DNA from: an uncultured Planctomycetaceae bacterium
GTDB lineage: Bacteria; Planctomycetota; Planctomycetia; Pirellulales; Pirellulaceae
NCBI GenBank assembly: GCA_903863885.1
Contig: CAIPEB010000318.1
Coordinates: 1 to 51,435 of the forward strand
Length of the DNA stretch: 51,435 nucleotides
Direction: 5' to 3'
The notes beneath the pieces were generated by a model. The model did no database searches. It saw only the letters and a list, made by a program, of their open reading frames with translations, and was not told where the DNA came from. Shown one piece after another: positions 9,701-18,271 of the stretch. The translations under genes and the position numbers were made by a program. The number at the start of each line of letters is the position of its first letter. Position 1 is the stretch's first letter.

Positions 9701-10193
9701 TTCGCTGCTGGAACAGGTCAGCGAGATTGTCGAAGAAGGGCACAAAGCGCTCGTCTTCTCGCAATTCACCAGCCTGCTTTCCATCGTGCGAGCGGAGCTC
9801 GACCGGCGGGAGATCGTGTACGAATACCTTGACGGGCGCACCCGCGACCGCGGCGCACGCGTCAGGCGGTTTCAGGACGATCCGGCGTGCCCGTTGTTTC
9901 TCATCAGTCTGAAGGCCGGCGGGCACGGCCTGAATCTCACGGCGGCCGACTATGTGTTCATCCTCGATCCGTGGTGGAATCCGGCGGCCGAAGCACAGGC
10001 TGTCGATCGCGCCCACCGCATCGGCCAGCAGCGACCGGTGTTCGCGTACCGGCTCATCTGCCGGGATACGGTTGAGGACAAGATCCTCGAACTGCAGAAG
10101 CACAAACGCCAACTGGCAGACGCGATCGTGTCCAGCGACAATAGCCTGATCCAGCAATTGAGTGTTGAGGATCTGCAGTTACTGCTCAGTTGA
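6798..10193 (+). CDS. SWIM zinc finger / SNF2-family ATPase (helicase-like)
   Basis: About 1,131 residues. An N-terminal SWIM zinc finger (Cys69, Cys71, Cys80, His82 in SCSCGTLEDSRLCAHIW) is followed by a long middle region and a C-terminal SNF2 motor. Motor motifs: Q-like RDYQKEGLGWL, Walker A DDMGLGKT at about 695-702, DESQ box at about 796, LTGTPVEN, then the helicase C lobe with KALVFSQFTSLL, SLKAGGHGLNLTAADYVF and AHRIGQQRPV. Bacterial members translocate on duplex DNA and displace proteins, for example RNA polymerase (RapA-like roles), but the partner here is unknown. ATG 6798 is preferred because GGGAGGA lies about 10 bases upstream; an upstream in-frame TTG at 6741 lacks such a site. 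Confidence 0.92.
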   Translation: MGLADRSKRSFLSEVRRDGQTCYRRDDIEVQHDSEHSATATIRSGRGREAVTTRINWGAADDGILIASCSCGTLEDSRLCAHIWSALLTFDDMRLTTDTGTGRLSIYRESNLTPAMNDVLTQILMKRKRDKDSEATGPSWLHFGSMSGVRGRSQQRSGRQPRPAPPPDPQWLTFINGVSRQDNPRPYEPRRPDSKPRELWYVLNVEDCLSHRAARVQLRYRELNKRGDKARFKKPRFDYGCDLNLIHPEDEELLRLLRGMQLEDGTHYYYREDMPGVASAFRVKRSAIPWLFPRLSATGRFVWVHDDSRPALEAIPVVWDDGPPWRFRLTADSDETQQSWRIKGRLDRDGESIALSSALIASTEGFVLLPDSLAQLDCGLASPWMLELRRSTSFEVPFSSRDAFLKAFYASGVVPEADFPPELAVETSLGEPRGKLTITKGNQWSTGLLANCHFLYGDQTVLSSSKSANFYDERARRVVLRDFRREQELVAQLREAGLKPPSSWSAVKADYEIRKSAVGDVAVKLTAMGWHVEAEGIRLRHARMGQLSVSSGVDWFGLHGNFDFDGISVSLPSLLEALRRNEKTITLEDGSQGVLPEKWLAQFASLIEMGEKDGEVLKFRRSQALLLDALIAENEQHATADEQFAEFRSRLARFEGVAPGEAPAGFQGVLRDYQKEGLGWLNFLREFRLGGCLADDMGLGKTVQVLAMLEGRRQRSAGDEPLLPSLAVVPKSLVFNWIEEAGRFTPSLRVLNFTGLDRKQRLKECEGYDLLITTYGTLRNDILDLKDRQFDYVILDESQAIKNHNSQSAKATRLLKADHRLALTGTPVENHLGELWSLFEFLNPGMLGRSGAFSAWIRNRGEQDEAGIAMLGRALRPFLLRRTKEQVLRELPEKTEQTIYCEMSEAERAKYDELRDYYRTNLSQRVEQVGLKKAKIHVLEALLRLRQAACHRGLLDKEMAGESSAKLDSLLEQVSEIVEEGHKALVFSQFTSLLSIVRAELDRREIVYEYLDGRTRDRGARVRRFQDDPACPLFLISLKAGGHGLNLTAADYVFILDPWWNPAAEAQAVDRAHRIGQQRPVFAYRLICRDTVEDKILELQKHKRQLADAIVSSDNSLIQQLSVEDLQLLLS

Positions 10194-10293
10194 TTCGGGC
10201 CGCTTGACCTTCAGCGCAGTTCCGCCGAGTCGTCGCGAGTTCACCGCGATTCGATACGGTTCGACGCTCCTGGATGCGTGAGGAAATCCCGCG

Positions 10294-11727
10294 ATGCATT
10301 TCGACGCGACGACGGTGGCCTGGGTGCTTGTCACCGGCGAATGGGTGATTCGCCTGGCCATGGTGGTCGTAGTGCCGTTCCGCAGAACTCCGGACGCAGC
10401 CAAGGCCTGGCTGCTGCTGGTCTTTTTCGAGCCGTGGATCGGGCTGGCGCTGTACCTCCTGATCGGCAGGCCGAGGATGCCGCGGTGGCGGCGCGATCAG
10501 CTCAAGCGGCTGCCCGAGGTTCTCGTTCAGTTCGGCCGCCGCTGCCAGTTCGAGCCGAAGGTGTCTCGCTCGGAGCTTGAAGCCCGTGTTGCCGACTCGG
10601 TGCGTCTGACGGAGAACCTCGGCCACCTTGCGATCGTCGATGGCAATGCCGTGGAGATTCTCACGGAATACGGTCGCATTATCGATCGACTCGTCGAAGA
10701 CATCGATGCGTCACGGAAGAACGTGCATGTGCTCTATTACCTGTTTATTCCCGATGCGACGGGGATGCGCATTGTCGAGGCACTCGAGCGGGCCGCGGCG
10801 CGGGGCGTGCGATGCCGCGTGCTGATGGACGCTCACGGCTCGCGAGGCGCATTGAAATCGCTCGGGCCGCGAATGTCGGCAGCGGGCATTGAACTGCATG
10901 CCGCATGTTCCGTCGGACTGTTCGGGAGACGCATCCTGCGGCCGGATCTGCGAAACCACCGCAAGATCGCCGTGATCGACGGTCGCGTCGGCTACACCGG
11001 GTCGATGAACCTCGTGGATCCGGGATTCAAACAGGGCATCGTCTACGAGGAACTTGTTATTCGCGTCACGGGACCGGTCGTGCTGCAGCTGCAGTCCGTG
11101 TTTGCCTCCGATTGGTTCATCGAGACCGACGAATCGCTGGACAGCGAAGACGTGTTTCCGGAGCCCCGGCACTGCGGTTTCACTCTGGCCCAGTGCCTGC
11201 CGAGCGGCCCGGATTTCCCGAGTCTCAACAACCAGAAGCTGTTCGTCGCGCTGTTTCATTCGGCGCGGCAGCGCATCGTGATCACCACACCCTACTTCAT
11301 TCCCGATGAGCCGCTGATCCAGGCGCTCGAGACGGCGGTCTTGCGCGGCGTGGAGGTGCACTTGATCCTCTCGGATCGCAGCGACCAGCGGATGGTCGGG
11401 CTGGGGCAGAGGTCCTACTACGAAGACCTGTTGCGGGCGGGTGTCAGGATCCACCTGTATCGGCAGAATTTTCTCCATGCGAAACACATCAGCATTGACG
11501 ACCATGTGTGCGTTATCGGATCGAGCAACATGGACATTCGATCCTTCGTGTTGAACGCGGAAATCACGATGATTGTCTACGATCGGGATGTCGCCCAGAA
11601 TCTGCGGATCGAGGAGCAGCGGTACTATCGGCACTGTGTGACGCTGGACCTGGGTCGCTGGTGCGAGCGGCCTCTGCGGACCCAGATGGCGGAAGCCGTC
11701 GCGCGGCTGATGAGTCCGCTGCTGTGA
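10294..11727 (+). CDS. cls: Cardiolipin synthase (phospholipase D family)
   Basis: A 477-residue membrane enzyme that condenses phosphatidylglycerol into cardiolipin. The N-terminus holds two hydrophobic segments (about residues 7-25 and 35-55). Two HKD motifs follow: His222/Lys224/Asp229 in NHRKIAVIDGRVGYTGSMN and His395/Lys397/Asp402 in LHAKHISIDDHVCVIGSSNMD. Length and layout match bacterial ClsA. GAGGA lies about nine bases before the ATG. It lies 100 bases after the SNF2 gene on the same strand, so co-transcription is possible. Another PLD-family phosphatidyltransferase cannot be excluded. Confidence 0.93.
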   Translation: MHFDATTVAWVLVTGEWVIRLAMVVVVPFRRTPDAAKAWLLLVFFEPWIGLALYLLIGRPRMPRWRRDQLKRLPEVLVQFGRRCQFEPKVSRSELEARVADSVRLTENLGHLAIVDGNAVEILTEYGRIIDRLVEDIDASRKNVHVLYYLFIPDATGMRIVEALERAAARGVRCRVLMDAHGSRGALKSLGPRMSAAGIELHAACSVGLFGRRILRPDLRNHRKIAVIDGRVGYTGSMNLVDPGFKQGIVYEELVIRVTGPVVLQLQSVFASDWFIETDESLDSEDVFPEPRHCGFTLAQCLPSGPDFPSLNNQKLFVALFHSARQRIVITTPYFIPDEPLIQALETAVLRGVEVHLILSDRSDQRMVGLGQRSYYEDLLRAGVRIHLYRQNFLHAKHISIDDHVCVIGSSNMDIRSFVLNAEITMIVYDRDVAQNLRIEEQRYYRHCVTLDLGRWCERPLRTQMAEAVARLMSPLL

Positions 11728-12037
11728 TATGGAAGAAGGTCGGGAGCCTGGAGCAAGACATCAAACGATCCGACTGCTTTTCTGGGTGGCGCGGGTGGCT
11801 TGTCCATCCGTGTGTCGCTGACGACCATCACCTCGAACCTGCGTGCGCCTTTTTGTCCCTGTTCTTTTTTCTACTGACTGTTTTCTCTCCACTGCTCCCT
11901 CCGGCCGCCTGCCGGCATTTCTTGACCTTGCTGCACCATGGCGGTATACCGGCAGGCTCAGCGTCCTCGAGTGCATTGAAGATCGCGACTTCGGTCATTC
12001 GTTCCAGGTTTGTGAACTGAAACAGGCGAAATCCATC
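11728..12037. other. Intergenic region with composite repeat
   Basis: 310 bases between cls and the HzsA-related gene. The first 90 bases hold a copy of the GGAG-heptad plus hairpin repeat. The remainder is pyrimidine-rich (several T and C runs around 11850-11900) and shows no gene. An open frame entering it from the right is an upstream extension of the HzsA-related gene without a signal peptide of its own. Confidence 0.5.
11743..11815. repeat. Composite intergenic repeat: GGAG heptads plus hairpin
   Basis: GGAGCCT GGAGCAA is followed about 30 bases later by GCGGGTGG-CTTGT-CCATCCGTG and then TGTCGCT. The same order, with the same GTGTGTCGCT ending, occurs at 36971-37083, so the two are copies of one element. 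The hairpin is imperfect here and perfect in the second copy. It could act as a transcript end for cls. Confidence 0.65.
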
Positions 12038-14407
12038 ATGTCACTTTCAAAAGACAATCCGGTCGCCGGAATCCTGGTATTGCTCTTCATGCTGGCCGGG
12101 TTGCGTGCATCAACACCGACTGCTGCCGAGGATGCACGGCCGCCAATTCCCGACGTCGATCCCGCCCTGCGTGCTGCCGTCGAAGAGGATTGGGCGGCAC
12201 AGGAACGTCGCAGGAAGCGTCATCCTCATTCGCCCGAGGCGATCCGCGATGTGCTCGACCGCGCGGCTCGACTGCTCGAAGATCTTGGCAGTCGGCTGGA
12301 TGGGCCGGATCTGGGCGCCGAGCGTGCTTTCCTCGAACGTCACAGCGGCGAGCTGAACAATCTGGATTCGCTCGACGAAGCCGCCCGTTTGAGCCTGTAT
12401 CTTCAGGTGCGATGGGTGACTCGCACTGCAGCGCTCAAGAACCCGTTGTTTGCAGGTCGGCCGCTCGTGTTCATGAAGCGCCATCGGTTCGTGAGTCAGA
12501 TGCTGCACGAATACCTGGGCTATTTCTGTGACTACGGCGACATCTCCGGCGGCGGAGTATGCCTGTTGCCACAACCGGGCTGTTCCCTGCAGATCCAGGA
12601 TCTGGTGGACGGGCGACTGCCGCGCGGCAATTACACGACCTTGGCAGTTGCGCCGGATGCCCGCACGCTGTATTTTGCTTTTGCTGAACGCGCTCCGCAG
12701 AAGCCGGACTATTACTCGCCGCAGCGGCGCAGTTTTCACATTTTCGCGATGGACGCGGATGGAGCGCAGCTACGGCAGCTGACCGACGGAATCGAGGATG
12801 ATTTCGACCCGTGTCCGCTGCCCGACGGCGAAATCACCTTCATGTCGACTCGTCGCGGAGGTTTCGGTCGTTGTCACAACCCGTGGGAGCCGCTGCCTGC
12901 GTATACACTGCATCGCATGGACCGTTCCGGCGGGAACGTCCGCACGCTTTCATTTCACGAAACGAATCAATGGCATCCGGCGATGCTGGCCGACGGGCGG
13001 ATTGTGTACTCGCGGTGGGATTACGTGGATCGCTCAGCCGCGAACTTCCACGGCCTGTGGGCCAGCCGTCCCGATGGGACCTCGCCCAGCCTGCTGTTCG
13101 GCAACTACACGCATCGGATCAATGCCTGTTACCAGCCTCATTCTATTCCGGGATCGCAGCGGATCGCGTTCATCGCCGGCGCGCACCACGCCGACGTGGG
13201 CGGCTCGCTGGTACTGGTGGATCCGGCGCGGGCGAGTCTGGATCGTGAAACCGGGGAGGATCGCTTCGATTCGATTGAAACGCTTACGCCCGAGGTGTGT
13301 TTCCCGGAAGCGCCGGGCTGGCCCGACAGTTACTATCACAGCCCCTGGCCTCTCTCGGAGGACTACTATCTGGTGTCTTTCAGTTTCGATCCGCTGCCCG
13401 GAATGGGCCCCGTAGTAAAAAGGGACACGGAGACAGGGGTGTACTACTTCGACCGGTTCGGCAACCTGGAACTCCTGTACCGCGAGGCCGGCATTTCGTG
13501 CATGTATCCGATTCCCCTGACGCCTCGCCCTGACCCGCCGATTGTCAGCAGCACGCGGGAACCTCAGCTGGGAGAAGACGCGGAGCTGTTCCTGCTCGAC
13601 GTGCGGCAAAGCCTGATGCCGCTGCCCGCGGACCGGCCGATTCGTCAGCTGCGGGTGTTTCAGGTGCTGCCCAAGACGGAAACGCACGTGGCCAACGATC
13701 CACGCATCGGGTATGCCAATGCGGAGAGTGCCCGCATGCTGCTCGGCACCGTAAACGTCGAGGCCGACGGTTCCGCGTATTTTCGCGTTCCGTCCCGCAA
13801 GCCGCTGTATTTCCAGGCGGTGGACGGGCATGACCACGCGGTCCAGACCATGCGCAGCGTCGTGTATCTGCAACCCGGCGAACGGCGGAGCTGCGTGGGG
13901 TGTCACGAGCCCGTGTCGGCGACGCCGTCTGGACACATGGCCGACGCGCTGCGCCGGCCTCCTTCCGACATCGAACCCGAGCCGGACGGCACTCGACCGT
14001 TGAGTTACACGAGGCTCGTGCAGCCCGTTCTCGATCGGCATTGTGTTGCATGTCACGACGGCGCTCCGGGGCCGGGGAAGAGTCAACCGGCGTTGACCGG
14101 CGAGCCGTCCGGCCGATTCACGAGGTCCTACGAGGCACTGCGTCCGCATGTCCGCTGGTACGAGTGGGGCAAGGAGAGTATCGCTCAGATTGCCACACGT
14201 CCCGGGAATATCGGGGCGGATGCCAGTCCCCTGACTCGCGTTCTGTGCGACGCTAACCACTCGTCCTCGGTGAGACTGCCGATGGCCGACCTGCATCGAC
14301 TCAACCTGTGGCTCGACTCGAACGTTCCGTTCTACGGGACCTACGGCAAGGAAGAGCAGCGGGCCCAGCAGCAGGGACTGGCCGTTTCTCCGCCGCGGGT
14401 TCAGTGA
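12038..14407 (+). CDS. HzsA-related dihaem c-type protein with beta-propeller
   Basis: About 789 residues. A signal peptide (residues 1-30, hydrophobic ILVLLFMLAGL) exports it to the periplasm. The central part has WD40/PD40-like repeats (for example FHIFAMDADGAQLRQLTDG, PDGEITFMSTRRGG, ADGRIVYSRWDYVDR). The C-terminal part carries two haem-c sites, CVGCH (Cys619-His623) and CVACH (Cys669-His673). This matches the family related to the hydrazine synthase alpha subunit, which occurs widely in planctomycetes that do not perform anammox (family knowledge). Hydrazine synthase beta and gamma partners are absent, so hydrazine synthesis is not implied. A redox role is likely but the substrate is unknown. 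The start with the signal peptide is preferred over the 65-codon upstream extension. Confidence 0.85.
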   Translation: MSLSKDNPVAGILVLLFMLAGLRASTPTAAEDARPPIPDVDPALRAAVEEDWAAQERRRKRHPHSPEAIRDVLDRAARLLEDLGSRLDGPDLGAERAFLERHSGELNNLDSLDEAARLSLYLQVRWVTRTAALKNPLFAGRPLVFMKRHRFVSQMLHEYLGYFCDYGDISGGGVCLLPQPGCSLQIQDLVDGRLPRGNYTTLAVAPDARTLYFAFAERAPQKPDYYSPQRRSFHIFAMDADGAQLRQLTDGIEDDFDPCPLPDGEITFMSTRRGGFGRCHNPWEPLPAYTLHRMDRSGGNVRTLSFHETNQWHPAMLADGRIVYSRWDYVDRSAANFHGLWASRPDGTSPSLLFGNYTHRINACYQPHSIPGSQRIAFIAGAHHADVGGSLVLVDPARASLDRETGEDRFDSIETLTPEVCFPEAPGWPDSYYHSPWPLSEDYYLVSFSFDPLPGMGPVVKRDTETGVYYFDRFGNLELLYREAGISCMYPIPLTPRPDPPIVSSTREPQLGEDAELFLLDVRQSLMPLPADRPIRQLRVFQVLPKTETHVANDPRIGYANAESARMLLGTVNVEADGSAYFRVPSRKPLYFQAVDGHDHAVQTMRSVVYLQPGERRSCVGCHEPVSATPSGHMADALRRPPSDIEPEPDGTRPLSYTRLVQPVLDRHCVACHDGAPGPGKSQPALTGEPSGRFTRSYEALRPHVRWYEWGKESIAQIATRPGNIGADASPLTRVLCDANHSSSVRLPMADLHRLNLWLDSNVPFYGTYGKEEQRAQQQGLAVSPPRVQ

Positions 14408-14594
14408 CGAAAGACCGCCGATTGCGATGCGACGATCTTGATCGGACGCCCGGCCCGGTTGGCCTGCGGCGCAAGGCCGTCGTGATGCCGGGCAACCTGT
14501 TCGCATCGCAGGCAGCTTGGTATGCTTGGTTGTGCATCAGACGCATGGCATTTGCCGCCTTGAGTGAATCTGTGGCGGTCGCCGAAACGGACTG

Positions 14595-14679
14595 GGCCGA
14601 GTGGCGGAATGGCAGACGCTCAGGATTTAAAATCCTGTCTCGGGTAACTGAGGTGCGGGTTCGAGTCCCGCCTCGGCCA
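14595..14679 (+). tRNA. tRNA-Leu (anticodon UAA)
   Basis: An 85-base class II tRNA. The acceptor strands are GGCCGAG (14595-14601) and CTCGGCC (14672-14678), with discriminator A at 14679. The anticodon stem CAGGA/TCCTG encloses TTTAAAA, giving anticodon TAA at 14628-14630. There is a long variable arm, then a T arm GCGGG-TTCGAGT-CCCGC. CCA is not encoded. Its 3' half is repeated at about 19.3 kb. Confidence 0.97.
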
Positions 14680-15294
14680 CTGCTGCAAAGCAGTGCAAAT
14701 CGATGCAGATCCGTGCAATCCAGCGCAGAAAGCCCCGGAATTCCCGGGGCTTTTGCGTTTCTGCCGGCCGACCCCGATCCCGTGCGAGAAGTGCAGATCG
14801 GTGAAAATCGATGCATTTGAGTGCATATTGGCGCGAGCCGTACGGCACCATTTTCGGCACCTTTTTTAGAAGCTCGGCGCCACTGTCGGCACCATTTGAT
14901 GTGAGTTGTTGTAGCGTGTTGCCCCTCACAAGCGTGCTCCGAGAGCAGTCGAGTGGCTCGGTTTGTGAACGCTTGGTGGCGTCGGCACGGCTTATCGGGG
15001 AAACCGGGGCAGTCCGTTGGAACGACTCCAAGCCGATGAGCGATAGTCCTGCGCAGTTGGTCGGGTGGCATTGAATCTCCAAGGCGCATCAGACTCCCCC
15101 CAAGGAACTCTTACGATGGCCCACGCGAGCCACTGGAGGTTGATGAGCAGACGGACGAAATCACACTCGTGACACGGGGGGCTCGCAGGAATATATTGCC
15201 GCCAGGACAGAGGTATGCAACGACTGCGGGCGCGATACTGGCGGGACTGCGGAACGCTTGCGGTGGCCAGGCTCGTTCCCGATGGAGGACCACG
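14680..15294. other. tRNA-downstream non-coding region, left part of putative island
   Basis: 615 bases without a convincing gene. It starts with the tRNA terminator. An 11-bp direct repeat CGGCACCATTT occurs at 14843 and 14887. The reverse strand is open for about 150 codons into the tRNA, but that frame ends in the sequence created by an antisense tRNA and is not credible as a gene. This is where an integrase would be expected in a tRNA-site island, and none is visible. Confidence 0.5.
14730..14757 (+). terminator. Rho-independent terminator after tRNA-Leu
   Basis: A perfect 7-bp GC stem, GCCCCGG / CCGGGGC with an AATTC loop (14732-14750), is followed by TTTTGCGTTT. It lies 50 bases after the tRNA. 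The left arm and its flank recur at about 19380-19391 without the right arm. Confidence 0.85.
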
Positions 15295-16866
15295 ATGACG
15301 AGCGAACGGCAGGCGTCAGAGAAACGCGAGTCTGAGAGCGGTCATTCACGCCGCCAGTTCATCGGCGGCGCCTTGGCGACGGTTGCGGCGTATCCGTTCG
15401 TGCGGGCGGCCGCTTCTCTGGCCGCCGATGGTTCGACGGGCACAACGCGGCTCTGGATTGGTGCGGCCACGGTCGACATCACACCCAAGCCGCCGATCGC
15501 GCTCACCGGTTTCCAAACTGTGCGGATCACGTCCACCATTCAGAGTCCGCTGACAGCAAACGTCCTGGCCCTGGAATCGCGCGACGGCGATCGAGTCATC
15601 GACCAGGCGATCTGGATTTCGTGCGACCTGTGCGTGATTCGCCCGGGTGTGCAGGAGGGCTTTCGCAAGCACGTGGCCGGCCGGTTGCCGGGCTTCGACA
15701 TTAACAAGATGTTCCTGGCTGCCACCCACACGCATTCTGCGCCCGTGACGGTGCAGGACCAGTACGACGAGAAGGACTACGGCAACGCGACGCAGCCGAA
15801 GGATTACTTGCCGTTCCTGTACCAGCAGATGGCCGAGGCGGTGGTGCAGGCATGGAATCGTCGTGCGGTTGGCGCGGTGGGCCACGGACTCGGACATGCG
15901 GTGATCGGTCAGAATCGCCGCATCGTTTTTGCAGACGGCCGGGCTCAGATGTCGTTTGAGACGAACGACCCGCAGTTCCGCCACTTCGAGGGTTACGAGG
16001 ACCACGGCGTTGATATCCTGTGTTTCTACGACGGCAAGCGCCAGTTGACGGCCACCGTAATCGCGTTGGCTTGCACGGCGCAGATGTCGCAAGGCGAATC
16101 GGTGGTGAGCGCCGATTTCTGGCATGATGCCCGCGAGCTGCTGCGGGCGCGGTACGGCAAGGAACTCTGCGTACTGGGCTTCTGTGCTCCGGCCGGTGAT
16201 CAGTGCCCGCACCTGTCGTATCGCAAGAAGAGTGAAACACGCATGGATCGGTTGCGAGGGTTGACGCGAACGCAAGAGTTGGGTCGCCGGATTGCCTATG
16301 CTTTCTTCGAGGTGGCCGACCTGATTGCGCAGGACGTCCGCGAAGACGTGCCGCTGGTCCACGTGGTGCGGCAGATCGCACTGCCGACGCGGATCGTCAC
16401 GGACACCGAATACGCGATCGCCAAGAAGGTGTGCGACGCCATCGATGCGAAACCCGAACGCAGCGGCTGGGACGGCTGGGTCCGCCGGTTGTACGGAAAA
16501 GTATGCGACCGTTACCAGGACCAGCAGCAAGGAAAGCGGGAGTATGCGATGGAATTGCACGTACTACGCTTGGGAGACGTGGCCATTGCCACCAACCCGT
16601 TCGAGTTGTACGTCGACTACGGAGTCCAGATCCAGGCCCGCAGCGTGGCCGAACAGACGATTCTCATCCAGCTGGCCGCCACCGGTTCACAGGACGGTTA
16701 CTACGTGCCGACAGCACGCGCGATCGCGTCCGGAGGACTCAGCGAAACGGTGATGGACAACTACAGCGCGACCGTCATGACCAACATGATCGGCCCGGAA
16801 GGCGGACAAGTGCTCGTCGAACTCACCCTGGAGGCCATCCGCGAACTTTGGTCCGCAATCCAGTGA
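15295..16866 (+). CDS. Neutral/alkaline ceramidase-like hydrolase, Tat-exported
   Basis: About 523 residues. A twin-arginine signal (SRRQFIGGALATVAAYPFV) indicates folded export. The mature domain begins IGAATVDITPKPPIALTGF, as in neutral ceramidase N-terminal domains, and carries the zinc-ligand segment AATHTHSAP (His145, His147). The C-terminal beta domain of classical ceramidases is not obvious. Family members hydrolyse N-acyl bonds of ceramide; planctomycete paralogs have untested substrates. The ATG at 15295 has GGAGG seven bases upstream, so I prefer it over an upstream in-frame start. It lies inside the tRNA-flanked segment and converges on the next gene 49 bases away. Confidence 0.82.
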   Translation: MTSERQASEKRESESGHSRRQFIGGALATVAAYPFVRAAASLAADGSTGTTRLWIGAATVDITPKPPIALTGFQTVRITSTIQSPLTANVLALESRDGDRVIDQAIWISCDLCVIRPGVQEGFRKHVAGRLPGFDINKMFLAATHTHSAPVTVQDQYDEKDYGNATQPKDYLPFLYQQMAEAVVQAWNRRAVGAVGHGLGHAVIGQNRRIVFADGRAQMSFETNDPQFRHFEGYEDHGVDILCFYDGKRQLTATVIALACTAQMSQGESVVSADFWHDARELLRARYGKELCVLGFCAPAGDQCPHLSYRKKSETRMDRLRGLTRTQELGRRIAYAFFEVADLIAQDVREDVPLVHVVRQIALPTRIVTDTEYAIAKKVCDAIDAKPERSGWDGWVRRLYGKVCDRYQDQQQGKREYAMELHVLRLGDVAIATNPFELYVDYGVQIQARSVAEQTILIQLAATGSQDGYYVPTARAIASGGLSETVMDNYSATVMTNMIGPEGGQVLVELTLEAIRELWSAIQ

Positions 16867-16915
16867 CATCAAGGGTCTGTTCGTCTGCGGACCGAGACTG
16901 GCCAGCATGCACCCC

Positions 16916-17359
16916 TCAGGGCAGGCCGAAGACATCGACCGTCTTCCAGACCGAGATCCCGAAAACGTACGGTCCGGCGATATCGGAATCGATCATGGAG
17001 ATCACCTGCTCGCGTTCGGCCAGTGTCGCCTGCAGTTCCGTAATGAGGTCCGCGAAAGGGACTCTGCCGCGACCCTGCATCCATGGACCAAGCAACTTGA
17101 TCGGATCCTCACGCGACGCGATGCAGCGGATATCGACGGTCTCGGGCCACCGGCCTCCAATGCTGACCGAAGCCATCACGGAGAGCATTCCCACTTCGTG
17201 CGGCCATTCCGGCAACGACGCGTCCACGTGAATGAGTCGAGCCGCCGCGGTCTTGGATAAATGCATGGTTGCAGACTTGACCACCAATCCGACTTCCTGG
17301 CAGGCGGCGACGAGTCGCCGTTTGACGTCCTCCGCCGGTTCTCGGCCAGCTCTTGTCAT
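16916..17359 (-). CDS. Hypothetical protein (147 aa)
   Basis: A 147-residue cytoplasmic protein with no signal peptide or membrane segment. An AAGGAG element sits a few bases before the ATG, which supports a real gene. Recognisable runs are SVSIGGRWPETVDIRCIAS and ELQATLAEREQVISMIDSD. The N-terminal part (EDVKRRLVAACQEVG) could be helical. I do not recognise a family. It lies within the putative island, upstream of nothing on its strand but downstream of the toxin-antitoxin genes by about 290 bases. Confidence 0.65.
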   Translation of the reverse strand: MTRAGREPAEDVKRRLVAACQEVGLVVKSATMHLSKTAAARLIHVDASLPEWPHEVGMLSVMASVSIGGRWPETVDIRCIASREDPIKLLGPWMQGRGRVPFADLITELQATLAEREQVISMIDSDIAGPYVFGISVWKTVDVFGLP

Positions 17360-17645
17360 CCGTCACTCCTTGTCCTTGTCGGGTCCGCATCGTTTTAGAT
17401 TCTAATCGAGGCCTCAGGGAAAACGGAGCCTCGCGCCGTATGCGATTCCCCTTGAGCGTCAGTTGGAGTGAGCGGAATGCACGCTTCAGCCGGGATTGGC
17501 CGGTGATTTCGGCGCGGGGATCGGCGGCAACGCTTCGACAGCGGCGACTGGAGCCCCACACACCGAGACATCGAATTCGCAGCGTCAGTTCGCATCTGCG
17601 TGGAGCTGCTTATCCCCCTGGAAGATGCGACGGAGATTGCCAATC

Positions 17646-17945
17646 TTACTGAACACGAGACTGCCAAGACTTGGGATCGCGATGTCCGTGGAAAACCGCA
17701 ATGACCTCCACTTCGTTGGATTCGAACAGGTAACACACAACGTATGGAAATCGCCTCACAAGGGCTTGGCGGACACCTCGATAGGTTGCAGCGTGAAGTT
17801 CCGGTGTCGAGCTAATTCGCTTCCATACTTCTTCGACGCAGTCCAAGAACTCAAGACCAAGCCCGGACCGCTGTTCTTCATACCAACAGAACGCCGCGGC
17901 TAGATCGGCTTCCGCCTCCGGCTGGATCGTCAGTGGATACGTCAT
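17646..17945 (-). CDS. ParE/RelE-family toxin
   Basis: About 99 residues with the typical ParE/RelE pattern: an opening strand (MTYPLTIQPEAEADL), the helix AAFCWYEEQRSGLGLEFLDCVEEVWKRI, then VRQALVRRFPYVVCYLFE and VEVIAVFHGHRDPKSW. Family members inhibit gyrase or cleave mRNA at the ribosome; which applies here is not visible. The ATG overlaps the antitoxin stop by four bases, so the two are translationally coupled. This start is preferred over a frame extension of 12 codons. It is the only apparently intact toxin in the island. Confidence 0.88.
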   Translation of the reverse strand: MTYPLTIQPEAEADLAAAFCWYEEQRSGLGLEFLDCVEEVWKRISSTPELHAATYRGVRQALVRRFPYVVCYLFESNEVEVIAVFHGHRDPKSWQSRVQ

Positions 17946-18166
17946 GACTCGCCGAGGATTCTTCCTTTCACCTCGTCCCAAGTTGATCCGCGACGGGGAT
18001 CGCTACTACGGCGAGCGAGGCGCTGGTCCAATTCCGCCTTCTGCGCGTCAGTCAATTGGAACGCGGCTTCGTCTTCGACAATGCTCTCCCAGATCTGTTT
18101 GATAAGGGCAACCCGTTCCAACACCGGCAGCTCGCGGATGTCTGATGGTAATGCGGACGACGTCAT
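17942..18166 (-). CDS. Addiction-module antitoxin (putative, Unstab_antitox type)
   Basis: A 74-residue acidic protein: IRELPVLERVALIKQIWESIVEDEAAFQLTDAQKAELDQRL, ending DEVKGRIL. This is the pattern of the addiction module component family that pairs with ParE/RelE toxins. It precedes the toxin with an ATGA overlap. Such antitoxins usually repress their own operon together with the toxin, so an operator is expected in the 100 bases upstream (18167-18270), but none is obvious by eye. Confidence 0.87.
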   Translation of the reverse strand: MTSSALPSDIRELPVLERVALIKQIWESIVEDEAAFQLTDAQKAELDQRLARRSSDPRRGSTWDEVKGRILGES

Positions 18167-18271
18167 GGGTCAGGTGTCCTGCAATTGGCTCCTGCAGAAT
18201 CAGATTATTCGCCTCCATTGAATTTATATCACACGGGGAAGCAAGCCAACCCAACCCAACGCCGAGAATCC

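Noticed and set aside
8184-10157. A 657-codon antisense frame under the SNF2 gene
   Set aside because: The plus strand has all SNF2 motifs across this interval; the antisense frame shows no domain.
12038-14407. Hydrazine synthase and an anammox metabolism
   Set aside because: Only an alpha-related protein is present, without beta or gamma subunits or hydrazine dehydrogenase.
14605-14679. tRNA-Leu beginning at GCCGAGT (14597)
   Set aside because: Pairing with the 3' strand requires GGCCGAG from 14595, which gives a full 7-bp acceptor stem.
14301-15089. Reverse-strand frames containing GGTRTRTS near 14.65 and 19.3 kb
   Set aside because: That sequence is the antisense translation of the tRNA T arm and acceptor, a known source of false genes. 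An integrase tail in this frame was considered but no integrase motif is present.
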